Assembly: GCA_031254955.1 (NCBI GenBank)
Contig: JAIRTK010000141.1
Span: 1 to 6,303 of the forward strand
Origin: Opitutaceae bacterium
GTDB lineage: Bacteria; Verrucomicrobiota; Verrucomicrobiia; Opitutales; Opitutaceae
Reading direction: 5' to 3'
DNA: 6,303 nucleotides
The notes beneath the pieces are model-generated. The model did no database searches, had not been told where the DNA came from, and saw nothing but the letters and a program-made list of their open reading frames with translations. Both the position numbers and the translations under genes were made by a program. Of the stretch, positions 1 through 6,303 are shown in pieces; the stretch's first letter is position 1; the number at the start of each line of letters is the position of its first letter.

Positions 1-297
1 AAAATTACAATAGGACAGGCCGAAAGACGGTATGAAAAGCGTGGGGAAAGGCGAGGATGCAGGGGCTTCGCGGATGTAGGGGCTTCGCTTGCGAAGCCCG
101 TCGCGGAAGGACGCCACGGAGTTGCTTCCGCCAGTGCGCCGGCGCAGTCGCATGAAACACAAACGCACGCGACTGCCGTCCGGCAACGGGCTTCGCAAGC
201 AACGGGCTTCGCAAGCGAAGCCCCTACATCCGCCGCCGCGCGCCTCCGTGCCCGCTGTGTCTCTTCGCTCAAGCATTCTTTTTGTTAAGCGCTCTAA
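1..297 (+). mobile_element. MITE-like palindromic repeat element, copy 1 (left tip outside window)
   Basis: This non-coding stretch matches, on the opposite strand, the element at 4658-4923 almost end to end. Its right terminal repeat GTTAAGCGCTCTAA lies at 284-297 and differs at two bases from GTTAGACGCTCTAA of the other copy. The left terminal repeat should lie directly upstream of base 1, because the match begins at the first bases of the window. Inside are two perfect hairpins in opposite orientation, GGGCTTCGC-TT-GCGAAGCCC at 80-99 and its counterpart at 204-223, and a CAGTCGC/GCGACTG pair at 145-151 and 169-175. This copy is longer than the other because of small tandem duplications (55-71/72-88 and 185-200/201-216). 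No transposase is encoded. Short open frames across it are by-products of the palindromes. That it moves as a non-autonomous element is inferred from its ends and from the two copies. Confidence 0.7.
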
Positions 298-359
298 AAA
301 ACGCCCGGTTGATTGGATTCCATTGAGAGCCGGGACGCGTGGGATGCGGCTCGTCGCCA

Positions 360-390
360 TTGACACCCCGCCCGTAAAACATAGTTTTAC
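360..390 (+). promoter_or_regulatory. Promoter with overlapping 17-bp palindromic operator of the toxin-antitoxin operon
   Basis: A perfect consensus -35 box TTGACA lies at 360-365. Sixteen bases later, TAGTTT at 382-387 can serve as a weak -10 box (3 of 6 consensus bases). The perfect palindrome GTAAAACATAGTTTTAC at 374-390 covers the spacer and the -10 box and ends 3 bases before the antitoxin ATG at 394. AbrB/MazE-fold antitoxins commonly bind palindromes in their own promoter, so this is the natural autoregulatory operator (inference). With this -10 box, transcription would start at or next to the ATG, and no Shine-Dalgarno sequence is present, so the message may be leaderless. Confidence 0.6.
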
Positions 391-393
391 GCC

Positions 394-621
394 ATGATCA
401 AAACCATCACCAAAATAGGCAACTCGCAGGGCATCATCTTCGACGCCGCGCTGCTCGACTTGGCGCGCCTCAAAGCGGGCGACCAAGTGGACGTGTCCGT
501 GCACGACGGCGGCACCGTCACGCTCACTCCGTTGCGGCGTGTCATCACGGCGGACGACGCCCGCGCGTCCGCCCGCAAGCTCATCCGCAAAAACAGCGCG
601 GTTTTCCGCCGGCTCGCATGA
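394..621 (+). CDS. AbrB/MazE/SpoVT-family antitoxin of a Doc-type toxin-antitoxin pair
   Basis: This 75-residue protein should be the antitoxin and operon repressor. Residues 3-46 form a swapped-hairpin AbrB-type DNA-binding domain: KTITKIGNSQGIIF (3-16) matches the family pattern around a GNSQG turn, followed by LKAGDQVDVSV (26-36) and the strand TVTLTPL (41-47). The tail at about 55-75 (ARASARKLIRKNSAVFRRLA) is a basic helix of the kind that neutralises the partner toxin in related antitoxins. The ATG at 394 gives the typical start of the domain; there is no ribosome-binding site ahead of it, but a 17-bp palindrome is. Its stop codon overlaps the toxin start by 4 bases (ATGA at 618-621), which implies translational coupling. 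The protein contains no glutamate, so it cannot carry the (S/T)xxxE(G/N) motif used by class I Fic antitoxins. Family assignment is firm; toxin neutralisation is inferred from context. Confidence 0.87.
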   Translation: MIKTITKIGNSQGIIFDAALLDLARLKAGDQVDVSVHDGGTVTLTPLRRVITADDARASARKLIRKNSAVFRRLA

Positions 622-1034
622 AACGCGAAATCGCGCACCTGACCGTGGCCGCCGTGGAGGCAATCCACGCCGAGGCGCTCGCCGCGCACGGCGGCGCGGC
701 GGGGCTGCGCGACCACGGCCTGCTCGAATCCGCCGTCCTCGCCCCGCAAGCCACCCTGTTTGGCGAACCGCTGATTCGCGCCCCGGTGGAAGTGGCCGCC
801 GCCTACCTGCATTATCTTTGTCTCAACCATCCCTTCGTTGACGGAAACAAACGCGTCGCGCTCGGCGCGTGCCTGGTCTTCCTCGATTTGAACGCGCTGT
901 TGCCCGCCCCGTCGGCCCCGGCAAAGGAAACGGAGGCGTGGGTGCGACTGGTGCTGGATGTCGCGGCTGGAAAAATTGAGCGGGACACCGCCACCGCGCG
1001 CCTCCGCGCCTTGCTGCGGAAAAAAAGACCGTAG
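618..1034 (+). CDS. doc: Doc/Fic-fold toxin (death-on-curing family)
   Basis: This 138-residue protein is a death-on-curing toxin. The Fic/Doc active-site motif is HPFVDGNKR at residues 71-79, with catalytic His71 and the phosphate-binding GNKR loop. Lysine in GNKR, where AMP-transferring Fic enzymes have glycine, is typical of Doc, which phosphorylates elongation factor EF-Tu and stops translation. That substrate is known for phage P1 Doc and only inferred here. Other family signatures are the conserved GLRDHGLLESAVLAPQ block (29-44) and AAAYLHYLCLNHPF leading into the motif. Length is normal for the family (about 120-140). The start ATG overlaps the antitoxin stop by 4 bases and has no Shine-Dalgarno sequence, which fits coupled translation. 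All key residues are intact, so the toxin looks functional. The basic tail RALLRKKRP is unremarkable. Confidence 0.93.
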   Translation: MKREIAHLTVAAVEAIHAEALAAHGGAAGLRDHGLLESAVLAPQATLFGEPLIRAPVEVAAAYLHYLCLNHPFVDGNKRVALGACLVFLDLNALLPAPSAPAKETEAWVRLVLDVAAGKIERDTATARLRALLRKKRP

Positions 1035-1089
1035 CGCGTTGCGCTTGCGCTTCAGAGTCGCGTATCCCAAGGCAGAAACTTTCGCGCCC

Positions 1090-2607
1090 ATGCTCCACCT
1101 CCCCGTCGATCCCGCCGCCCCCGCCAACGCCCATCCCGCCGCGCTGCGCGACTTCCTCGCGCAATGTCAGGCGCTCGCGGTCGCCGCCGGACGGCCCCGG
1201 CTCGTCAGCATCACGCTCGAAGTCCCCGCGCTCGACCCGCTCGCCGTGCTCGAATCCATCTTCGAGCCAGGCGAGCGCCATTTTTATGCCGAGCGCCCGG
1301 CGGAGCACTTCGCCATCGCCGGGGCCGAGGCCGTGCTCTCCTTTTCCGCGAGCGGCGAGACCCGCTTCGCCGACAGCCAGCGCTTCATCGACGAAACGCT
1401 CGCCGACGCCATCGTCGTCGGCGACCAAGGCGTCGCGTTTTCCGGCCCGCATTTTTTCACCGCGTATTCATTTTTTAATGACACCGACTTGAATGACACC
1501 GGCCGCGGCGAGCCTTTTGAAGCCGCCGGCATCTTTGTCCCGCGCTGGCAGGTCGCCCGCGCCGGCGACCGCACCACCGCCGTCGCCAACGTCCGCGTCA
1601 CCCCCGACTCGTCGCTCGACGCGCTCACTGAAAAAGTCTGGCGCGCCCACCAGAAATTCACGCGATTTGAATACAAGGTGGCGCCATCCGGCGTGGCACG
1701 GGCTGCCAGCCCGTGTGATGGGCGTGGCACGGGCTGCCAGCCCGTGGTTGCTGCCGTATCGGACGAGGCCCGCAAACATGGGCAGGCTGCCCATGCCACT
1801 GGCTCGGACGCCTACCGCGCCGCCGTCGCACACGCGCTCACGCGCATCGACTCCGGGGAGTTCCAGAAAATCGTGCTTGCGCGCGCCAAGGACATCCGCG
1901 CCGTCGAGGCGCTGCACCCGTTGCGCATGCTCAACGGACTGCGCCAGCGCTTCGGCGAGTGCTACAGCTTTTCCCTCGCCAACGGACGCGGCCAGAGCTT
2001 CATCGGCGCGAGTCCCGAGCGGCTCCTGCGCGTGCGCGACGGACGCCTCCTCACCGAGGCGCTTGCCGGCTCCGCCCGCCGAGGCGCGACCGCCAGCGAG
2101 GACGCCGCGCTCGGCGGCGAGTTGTTGCGCAATGAAAAAGACCTGCGCGAGCATCGCCACGTGCTCGACTCCATCGTCCGCCGGCTCGCGCCGCTCGGCC
2201 TGCAACCCGGCTTTTCCGAAAAACCCGGACTCCGCCGGCTCGCCAACGTCCAGCACCTGCACACGCCCGTCGAAGCCGCGCTACCGCCAGCCGTGCGCCT
2301 TCTCGACGCGCTTGCCCGCCTGCATCCCACGCCCGCGGTCGGCGGCACGCCGCGCGAAGCCGCGATCGCGCGCATCCGCGAACTCGAAGATTTTCCGCGC
2401 GGTCTCTACGCCGGCGCCCTCGGCTGGATTGACTCGCGCGGCGGCGGCGAATTTTTCGTCGGCCTGCGCACCGCGCTTCTCGAAGGCGACCGCGCCCGCC
2501 TCTACGCCGGCGCCGGCATCGTGGCCGGCTCCTCGCCCGAAAAAGAACTCGCCGAGACCGAGCTGAAATTCCAGGCCATGCAGACCGCGTTGTTGGGAGA
2601 AGCGTGA
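1090..2607 (+). CDS. menF: Isochorismate synthase (MenF/EntC family) with an in-frame repeat-encoded insertion
   Basis: This cytoplasmic enzyme of 505 residues should convert chorismate to isochorismate with Mg2+, the first committed step of menaquinone synthesis. The C-terminal chorismate-binding domain (about 240-505) is complete. Lys260 in FQKIVLAR corresponds to the general base, and Glu310 in GASPERL, exactly 50 residues on, to the general acid. Glu354 (KDLREH) and Glu489 (LAETELK) match the Mg2+ ligands by motif. LAGSARRG (325-332) and LHPTPAVGG favour isochorismate synthase over anthranilate or aminodeoxychorismate synthase, which have PIAGT. Residues about 201-239 are encoded by palindromic repeats and make the protein longer than usual (about 430-470). 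I chose ATG 1090 because the upstream in-frame start at 958 lies inside the toxin gene; AAGGCAG at 1069-1075 is a weak, distant ribosome-binding site. No other men gene is nearby. A weak promoter, TTGCGC (1039) with TATCCC (1063), may serve it. A siderophore role (EntC) is the less likely alternative. Confidence 0.93.
   Translation: MLHLPVDPAAPANAHPAALRDFLAQCQALAVAAGRPRLVSITLEVPALDPLAVLESIFEPGERHFYAERPAEHFAIAGAEAVLSFSASGETRFADSQRFIDETLADAIVVGDQGVAFSGPHFFTAYSFFNDTDLNDTGRGEPFEAAGIFVPRWQVARAGDRTTAVANVRVTPDSSLDALTEKVWRAHQKFTRFEYKVAPSGVARAASPCDGRGTGCQPVVAAVSDEARKHGQAAHATGSDAYRAAVAHALTRIDSGEFQKIVLARAKDIRAVEALHPLRMLNGLRQRFGECYSFSLANGRGQSFIGASPERLLRVRDGRLLTEALAGSARRGATASEDAALGGELLRNEKDLREHRHVLDSIVRRLAPLGLQPGFSEKPGLRRLANVQHLHTPVEAALPPAVRLLDALARLHPTPAVGGTPREAAIARIRELEDFPRGLYAGALGWIDSRGGGEFFVGLRTALLEGDRARLYAGAGIVAGSSPEKELAETELKFQAMQTALLGEA
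1690..1746 (+). repeat. Two direct copies of a 26-bp palindromic unit inside menF
   Basis: The same 26 bases occur at 1690-1715 and 1721-1746. Each contains the hairpin CACGGGCTGCCAGCCCGTG (8-bp arms, 3-base loop) at 1697-1715 and 1728-1746. Because the copies are 31 bases apart, they are read in different frames. The first gives GVARAASP and the second GRGTGCQPV, so the protein sequence was not what was selected. The unit is non-coding in style and resembles the intergenic palindromes of this window. Confidence 0.92.
1759..1810 (+). repeat. Third palindrome in menF, flanked by a 7-bp direct repeat
   Basis: CATGGGCAGGCTGCCCATG at 1777-1795 is a perfect palindrome with 8-bp arms and a 3-base loop, from a different sequence family than the two upstream copies. 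It is bracketed by TCGGACG at 1759-1765 and 1804-1810. The period is 45 bases, exactly 15 codons, and each direct repeat encodes Ser-Asp. The layout could be an insertion with target duplication, but a 7-mer match in GC-rich DNA can also be chance. Confidence 0.6.
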
Positions 2608-2710
2608 TTTGCAAAGCCCCGGCGGGGCGCAGCCGCAACAAAACAAGGTTCAAACGATGGTTCCTTACTGTTTTGAATAGGAGCGACCGGGGCGGGTGAG
2701 ACACAGGAGC

Positions 2711-2760
2711 GCGGGCATTCTTGCCCGCGAAACATGGCATGGACGAGACACCCATGCCAT
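2711..2760. repeat. Two consecutive intergenic palindromes (REP-like)
   Basis: Between the convergent menF and autotransporter genes lie GCGGGCA-TTCT-TGCCCGC (2711-2728) and, right after it, ATGGCATGG/CCATGCCAT (2734-2742 and 2752-2760, 9-base loop). The first resembles the hairpin at 6069-6086. The second shares its GGCATGG word with the element at 4943-5167. No reading frame here is credible. A short hairpin GCCCC-GGC-GGGGC at 2616-2628, just after the menF stop, lacks a T-tract. Confidence 0.75.
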
Positions 2761-2793
2761 CCGAGCCCTCGGGAAAATTGTCCGATTCCCTTC

Positions 2794-2823
2794 CCGCGCC
2801 GGATTTTTTCGGCGCGGCATTTT
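2794..2823. terminator. Terminator-like hairpin between the convergent menF and autotransporter genes
   Basis: CCGCGCCG at 2794-2801 pairs with CGGCGCGG at 2810-2817 across an 8-base loop containing six T. The stem ends 5 bases past the autotransporter stop. On the plus strand it is followed by CATTTT, so it could end menF transcription. On the minus strand the run after the stem is not T-rich, so termination there would be weak or factor-aided. Confidence 0.5.
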
Positions 2824-4232
2824 CACCAGAGGCGCCGGAAGCCGAAGTTCAGGCTCCAGGGGCGCTCGTAACGGGCGGCCTTGTTGTATTCATAATCAAA
2901 ATACAACTGGCTCCGCCCGCTCACGCGATACGCCGCGCCCGCCCCGGCTTCCAGCCGCCAGCCGTCGTAGTCCGGGACGAACTCCTCCCCGGCGAGGCGG
3001 ACCGCCCCGCCGGAGGTGCGGGTCTTCACCGTGCCGAATTTGCCGTAGGGAATCCATTTCGAGTCCGCGATGCGCCGTCCGAAACGCACCAGCGCGCGGT
3101 ATTGCGACGCGCGGGCGCCGGACGCCTTCACCTCGAAGGTCGCGTGGCCGGAACCGACGCGGTAGCCCGCGCCGCGCAGCCACGCCACGGCGGCTTGCGC
3201 GGCGGGTTCGACCCACCAGCCTTCCGCGTGCTCGAAGCGGCGGCCCGCTTCGAGTGACACGCCTTGCGCGTCGCTGCTGTAGCCGCCCTGCACGCGGTCT
3301 CCGTCGGCGGTGCGGGTGGCGAAGTCGTGTTTATACCGGTCGGCTTTCAGCACGAGGTCGGCGTGCCAGCCCGCGTCGTGCAGCCAGGCGCCGTAGAATC
3401 CGGCGGCCAGGTTGTTGGTGTGGCCGGTGCCGCCCGCATGGGAGAAGTCCCGCTCGATGCGGCCCATGTCCACAAAGCCGCCGAGGAGCGTGGTGCTCCC
3501 GTCGTGGCGGAAGGCTTTGTCGCCGCCGGTGGTCAGGCCGTAAACGTATTCGTCAAAGGCGCGTCCGGTGAGGCGGTTGTCCGCATTCAGCCGGTAGCCG
3601 CGGGCGCGCAGCCAGACGTTGCCGCCGTCTTCGGCGGAGTTTAAGTTGAACGTTGACGTTGAAGCTCCGCCGCCGCCGGCTGTGGCGAAGGTGGAAGCGG
3701 CATCCTGCCGCGTTTGCCGGGGGGCGTTTTCGGACAAACGGCGGGACGCCGTTTCCATTCTCACGTCGCCCAGGCGCAGGTGGAGCGCGTCGAGCGAGTA
3801 GTGCCAGTCGCGGCCCAGCATCGCGGTGGTGCCGATGATGGCGCCGGCGGTGGCGGAGAGGCCGGCGCGGTATAAATACCCGTTGGCTGCGGACGGGCCG
3901 GGGAGGCCGCCCGCGTCTAGCCGCGCGCCGTTTGGCACGCTGTAGTCGTGGAGGCCGATGGTGGTCGTGCCGGGAAAAGCGGCTGCGCTGGCGGCGGCAC
4001 CGCTGGTTGCCTTGAGGCCGTAAGTCGCGTTTTCCGCGTTGCCGCCGCCGCCGTTCACCGCGGCGGCCACGGTCGGCGAGGGCAAATGCGGCGTTTCCGA
4101 GTTGAACAAGTAGGAGCCGTTTGCGTCCGGCGATGCCTGTGCCTGCAAAAACGATGGCGGCAGGAGCAGGCAGACGGGAAGAACGGCCCGAACAAGCCGC
4201 CGGGTCTTTTTTGGTTTTATTGGATTTTGCAT
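2823..4232 (-). CDS. Short autotransporter (type V secretion) outer-membrane beta-barrel protein
   Basis: This 469-residue protein has a clear Sec signal peptide: basic KPKKTRR at 6-12, a hydrophobic stretch, and an AxA site (AQA, 31-33) with cleavage expected after Ala33. Residues about 205-469 form a pertactin-type autotransporter barrel. It starts at GGNVWLRARGYRLNADNRL, has alternating aromatic and polar strands such as LYFDYEYNKAARYERPW, and ends in the expected C-terminal aromatic (SLNFGFRRLW). I chose the ATG at 4232 because it opens the signal peptide directly; a GTG at 4268 would add 12 residues ahead of it. No Shine-Dalgarno sequence precedes either start. Only about 170 residues separate the signal peptide from the barrel, rich in Gly, Ala and Ser (for example VNGGGGNAENATYG), against passengers of many hundreds of residues in typical relatives. 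It faces menF convergently. The passenger function is unknown, and it may be a shortened member of a larger paralog family. Confidence 0.9.
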   Translation of the reverse strand: MQNPIKPKKTRRLVRAVLPVCLLLPPSFLQAQASPDANGSYLFNSETPHLPSPTVAAAVNGGGGNAENATYGLKATSGAAASAAAFPGTTTIGLHDYSVPNGARLDAGGLPGPSAANGYLYRAGLSATAGAIIGTTAMLGRDWHYSLDALHLRLGDVRMETASRRLSENAPRQTRQDAASTFATAGGGGASTSTFNLNSAEDGGNVWLRARGYRLNADNRLTGRAFDEYVYGLTTGGDKAFRHDGSTTLLGGFVDMGRIERDFSHAGGTGHTNNLAAGFYGAWLHDAGWHADLVLKADRYKHDFATRTADGDRVQGGYSSDAQGVSLEAGRRFEHAEGWWVEPAAQAAVAWLRGAGYRVGSGHATFEVKASGARASQYRALVRFGRRIADSKWIPYGKFGTVKTRTSGGAVRLAGEEFVPDYDGWRLEAGAGAAYRVSGRSQLYFDYEYNKAARYERPWSLNFGFRRLW

Positions 4233-4657
4233 GGTGGATGAACGATTCAAAAAAAGACTGTCGCGCACGGGATGCCGGGCGGAACGGCAGCGAAATGGCG
4301 CACTCCACGGGAATGCCCGTTATGGCGTCACAACGTAAATCAATCCGCCTGATCCGCAAGTCGGTCAAAAGGAAGGCGGCGTTATGGCATGATAAACCGG
4401 GCGCGAAATCCTCCATGCCGCGTATCCATTTTTATAGCATCCGCGACCTCCCGAAAAAACACCCGTCCAAGTATGCCAGGCGGGCCTATCCGCATGGAGC
4501 GGAGCCGAATGCGGCGGGCAAGATGACGCGGCGGTCAAGGCGGTGCGGCGGGCGCGCAAGGCGCATGGACGGACGCGGGAGGCGATTCAAAGCGAGGCCA
4601 TGAGTCCGAGGGTCTTCTTCTTTCTATTTTATCTTTATTTTTATATTCATTGCTTTC
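4233..4657. other. Gene-free upstream region of the autotransporter
   Basis: About 425 bases without a credible gene; the open frames here are arginine-rich, composition-driven artefacts. It holds a small palindrome ACGGG-AATG-CCCGT at 4307-4320, a possible minus-strand -35 box TTGACC (4368 to 4363) without a convincing -10 partner, and an AT-rich, mostly pyrimidine stretch at 4615-4657 that differs sharply from the surrounding GC-rich DNA and abuts the next repeat element. The autotransporter promoter is presumably here, but I cannot place it. Confidence 0.6.
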
Positions 4658-4923
4658 TTAGAGCGTCTAACAAAAAGAAGGATTGAGCGAAGTGACACAG
4701 CGGACACAGAGGCGCGCGGCGGCGGATGTAGGGGCTTCGCTTGCGAAGCCCGTTGCCGGACGGCAGTCGCGCGCGTTTGTGTTTCATGCGACTGCGCCAG
4801 CGCACTGGCGGAAGCAAACCCGTGGCATCCTTCCGCGACGGGCTTCGCAAGCGAAGCCCCTACGTCCTCGCCTTTCATACCGTCTTTCGGCCTGCCCTAT
4901 TGTAATTTCGTTAGACGCTCTAA
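4658..4923 (-). mobile_element. MITE-like palindromic repeat element, copy 2, complete with terminal inverted repeats
   Basis: A 266-bp element bounded by TTAGAGCGTCTAAC (4658-4671) and its exact reverse complement GTTAGACGCTCTAA (4910-4923). It is the inverted counterpart of the copy at 1-297. Internal hairpins GGGCTTCGC-TT-GCGAAGCCC lie at 4732-4751 and, in mirrored form, at 4840-4859. It carries no transposase gene. A clear target duplication is not visible; the TA at each extreme end (TTA/TAA) would fit TA-targeting transposases of the IS630/mariner type, but this is only an inference. An extra GCTCTAA at 4933-4939 resembles a leftover end. The frames across it encode the same nonsense peptides as copy 1, which marks them as non-genes. 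Confidence 0.75.
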
Positions 4924-4942
4924 ATAGGCAATGCTCTAACTT

Positions 4943-5992
<1,050 letters not shown>

Positions 5993-6028
5993 CAACCCTC
6001 CGCCACAGGGGTTTTGCCGCCCGGCAAC

Positions 6029-6057
6029 AAAAGCCGCCTTTTCCGGGCGGCTTTTTT
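6029..6057 (+). terminator. Intrinsic terminator of the aquaporin gene
   Basis: GCCGCC (6033-6038) pairs with GGCGGC (6046-6051), extended by AAAA (6029-6032) against TTTT, and is followed by six T (6052-6057). It begins 37 bases past the stop codon. A competing stem, GCCGCCCGG (6016-6024) with CCGGGCGGC (6043-6051), ends at the same T-tract, so either fold would terminate. Confidence 0.88.
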
Positions 6058-6068
6058 CATGACGTGGC

Positions 6069-6102
6069 GCGGGCATCCCCGCCCGCCTTCGAAAACGAAG
6101 GC
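6069..6102. repeat. Two tandem palindromes downstream of the aquaporin terminator
   Basis: GCGGGC-ATCCCC-GCCCGC (6069-6086) resembles the hairpin at 2711-2728. It is followed at once by GCCTTCG-AAAA-CGAAGGC (6085-6102), a perfect 7-bp stem with a four-A loop. Confidence 0.75.
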
Positions 6103-6303
6103 GCGAAACCCCACCGGCATGCCTCGTAATTTTGCCCGTGAAGGACGGTATTCGGTTTCCCGCTCTTTTCGATGGCTGTTGCGGAAATTTTTTAACCACG
6201 GAGCACGGAGTCTGGCGTGGTTAACTGTCTCTTCTGATACCCTTTCCTAATGAAAATCACCTTTCAGGTAGGGCGAGGCGTCCCGCCGAGCCGTGTGAAG
6301 CGC
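6103..6303. other. Gene-free right end with repeat fragments
   Basis: Together with the terminator and hairpins at 6016-6102, this completes about 310 bases after the aquaporin without a gene. It holds an inverted repeat TTAACCACG (6192-6200) and CGTGGTTAA (6216-6224) with a 15-base loop containing the word GAGCACGGAG. A GC-rich segment at 6267-6293 looks like the start of another dispersed repeat. An ATG at 6250 opens a frame of 18 codons to the window edge, mostly through that segment, and is not called as a gene. Confidence 0.5.

Noticed and set aside
89..397. Small frames across the element at 1-297, with similar ones in the copy at 4658-4923
   Set aside because: Similar peptides appear in both copies only because the DNA repeats; frames differ in length and end, and the palindromes explain the open frames.
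958..1089. 44-residue N-terminal extension of the menF reading frame, starting at 958
   Set aside because: It overlaps the end of the well-supported toxin gene and encodes no recognisable part of MenF; the ATG at 1090 fits the family start.
1690..1746. CRISPR array from two identical 26-bp units 31 bases apart
   Set aside because: Only two units with a 5-base gap and no spacer-sized intervals; the units lie within a coding gene.
1493..2566. Long alternative frame within menF
   Set aside because: Shadow frame in Ser/Ala/Pro/Arg-rich composition; the conserved chorismate-binding motifs are in the other frame.
2696..3571. Long arginine/proline-rich frame antisense to the autotransporter
   Set aside because: Shadow frame typical of GC-rich DNA; no domain, while the opposite strand has a complete autotransporter barrel.
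4338..4368. Minus-strand promoter of the autotransporter from TTGACC at 4368-4363
   Set aside because: No acceptable -10 box at 16-18 bases; kept only as a remark in the intergenic entry.
4121..4603. 160-residue plus-strand frame over the autotransporter start region
   Set aside because: It is arginine-rich without domains, overlaps the signal peptide region antisense, and looks like a GC-composition artefact.
6250..6303. Partial gene starting at ATG 6250 and running off the window
   Set aside because: Only 18 codons, mostly inside what looks like a dispersed GC-rich repeat; no ribosome-binding site.

Overview
The window looks like a stretch of chromosome from a GC-rich Verrucomicrobiota bacterium, most plausibly an Opitutaceae relative. 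This is inferred from three things: the pertactin-type autotransporter barrel, the general codon use, and the dense short GC-rich palindromes between and even inside genes. No rRNA or other phylogenetic marker is present, so the assignment is an inference.

Layout from left to right. Positions 1-297 hold most of a non-coding, palindrome-rich repeat element. Positions 360-1034 hold a two-gene toxin-antitoxin operon (AbrB/MazE-fold antitoxin, then a Doc/Fic-fold toxin) behind a consensus -35 box and a perfect 17-bp palindrome. Positions 1090-2607 encode a complete isochorismate synthase (MenF type). It carries about 38 extra residues encoded by palindromic repeat units inserted in frame. Positions 2608-2822 are a convergent intergenic gap with hairpin repeats and a terminator-like hairpin. 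Positions 2823-4232 on the minus strand encode a short autotransporter. Positions 4233-5353 are over 1.1 kb without a gene, holding two adjacent MITE-like elements with terminal inverted repeats; the first is an inverted second copy of the element at 1-297. Positions 5354-5992 encode an aquaporin-family channel, followed by a strong intrinsic terminator and more repeat fragments up to the window end.

The genes do not form one pathway. The toxin-antitoxin pair is a self-contained stability or stress module, MenF serves menaquinone (or less likely siderophore) synthesis, the autotransporter sits in the outer membrane and the aquaporin in the inner membrane. What unifies the region is the repeat load. 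At least five palindromic sequence words recur in intergenic space, in the two MITE-like elements and inside menF, where the reading frame has been preserved. The most noteworthy items are the in-frame palindrome insertion in menF, the two families of small elements with terminal inverted repeats, the compact operator and possibly leaderless start of the toxin-antitoxin operon, and the aquaporin lacking the usual selectivity-filter arginine.
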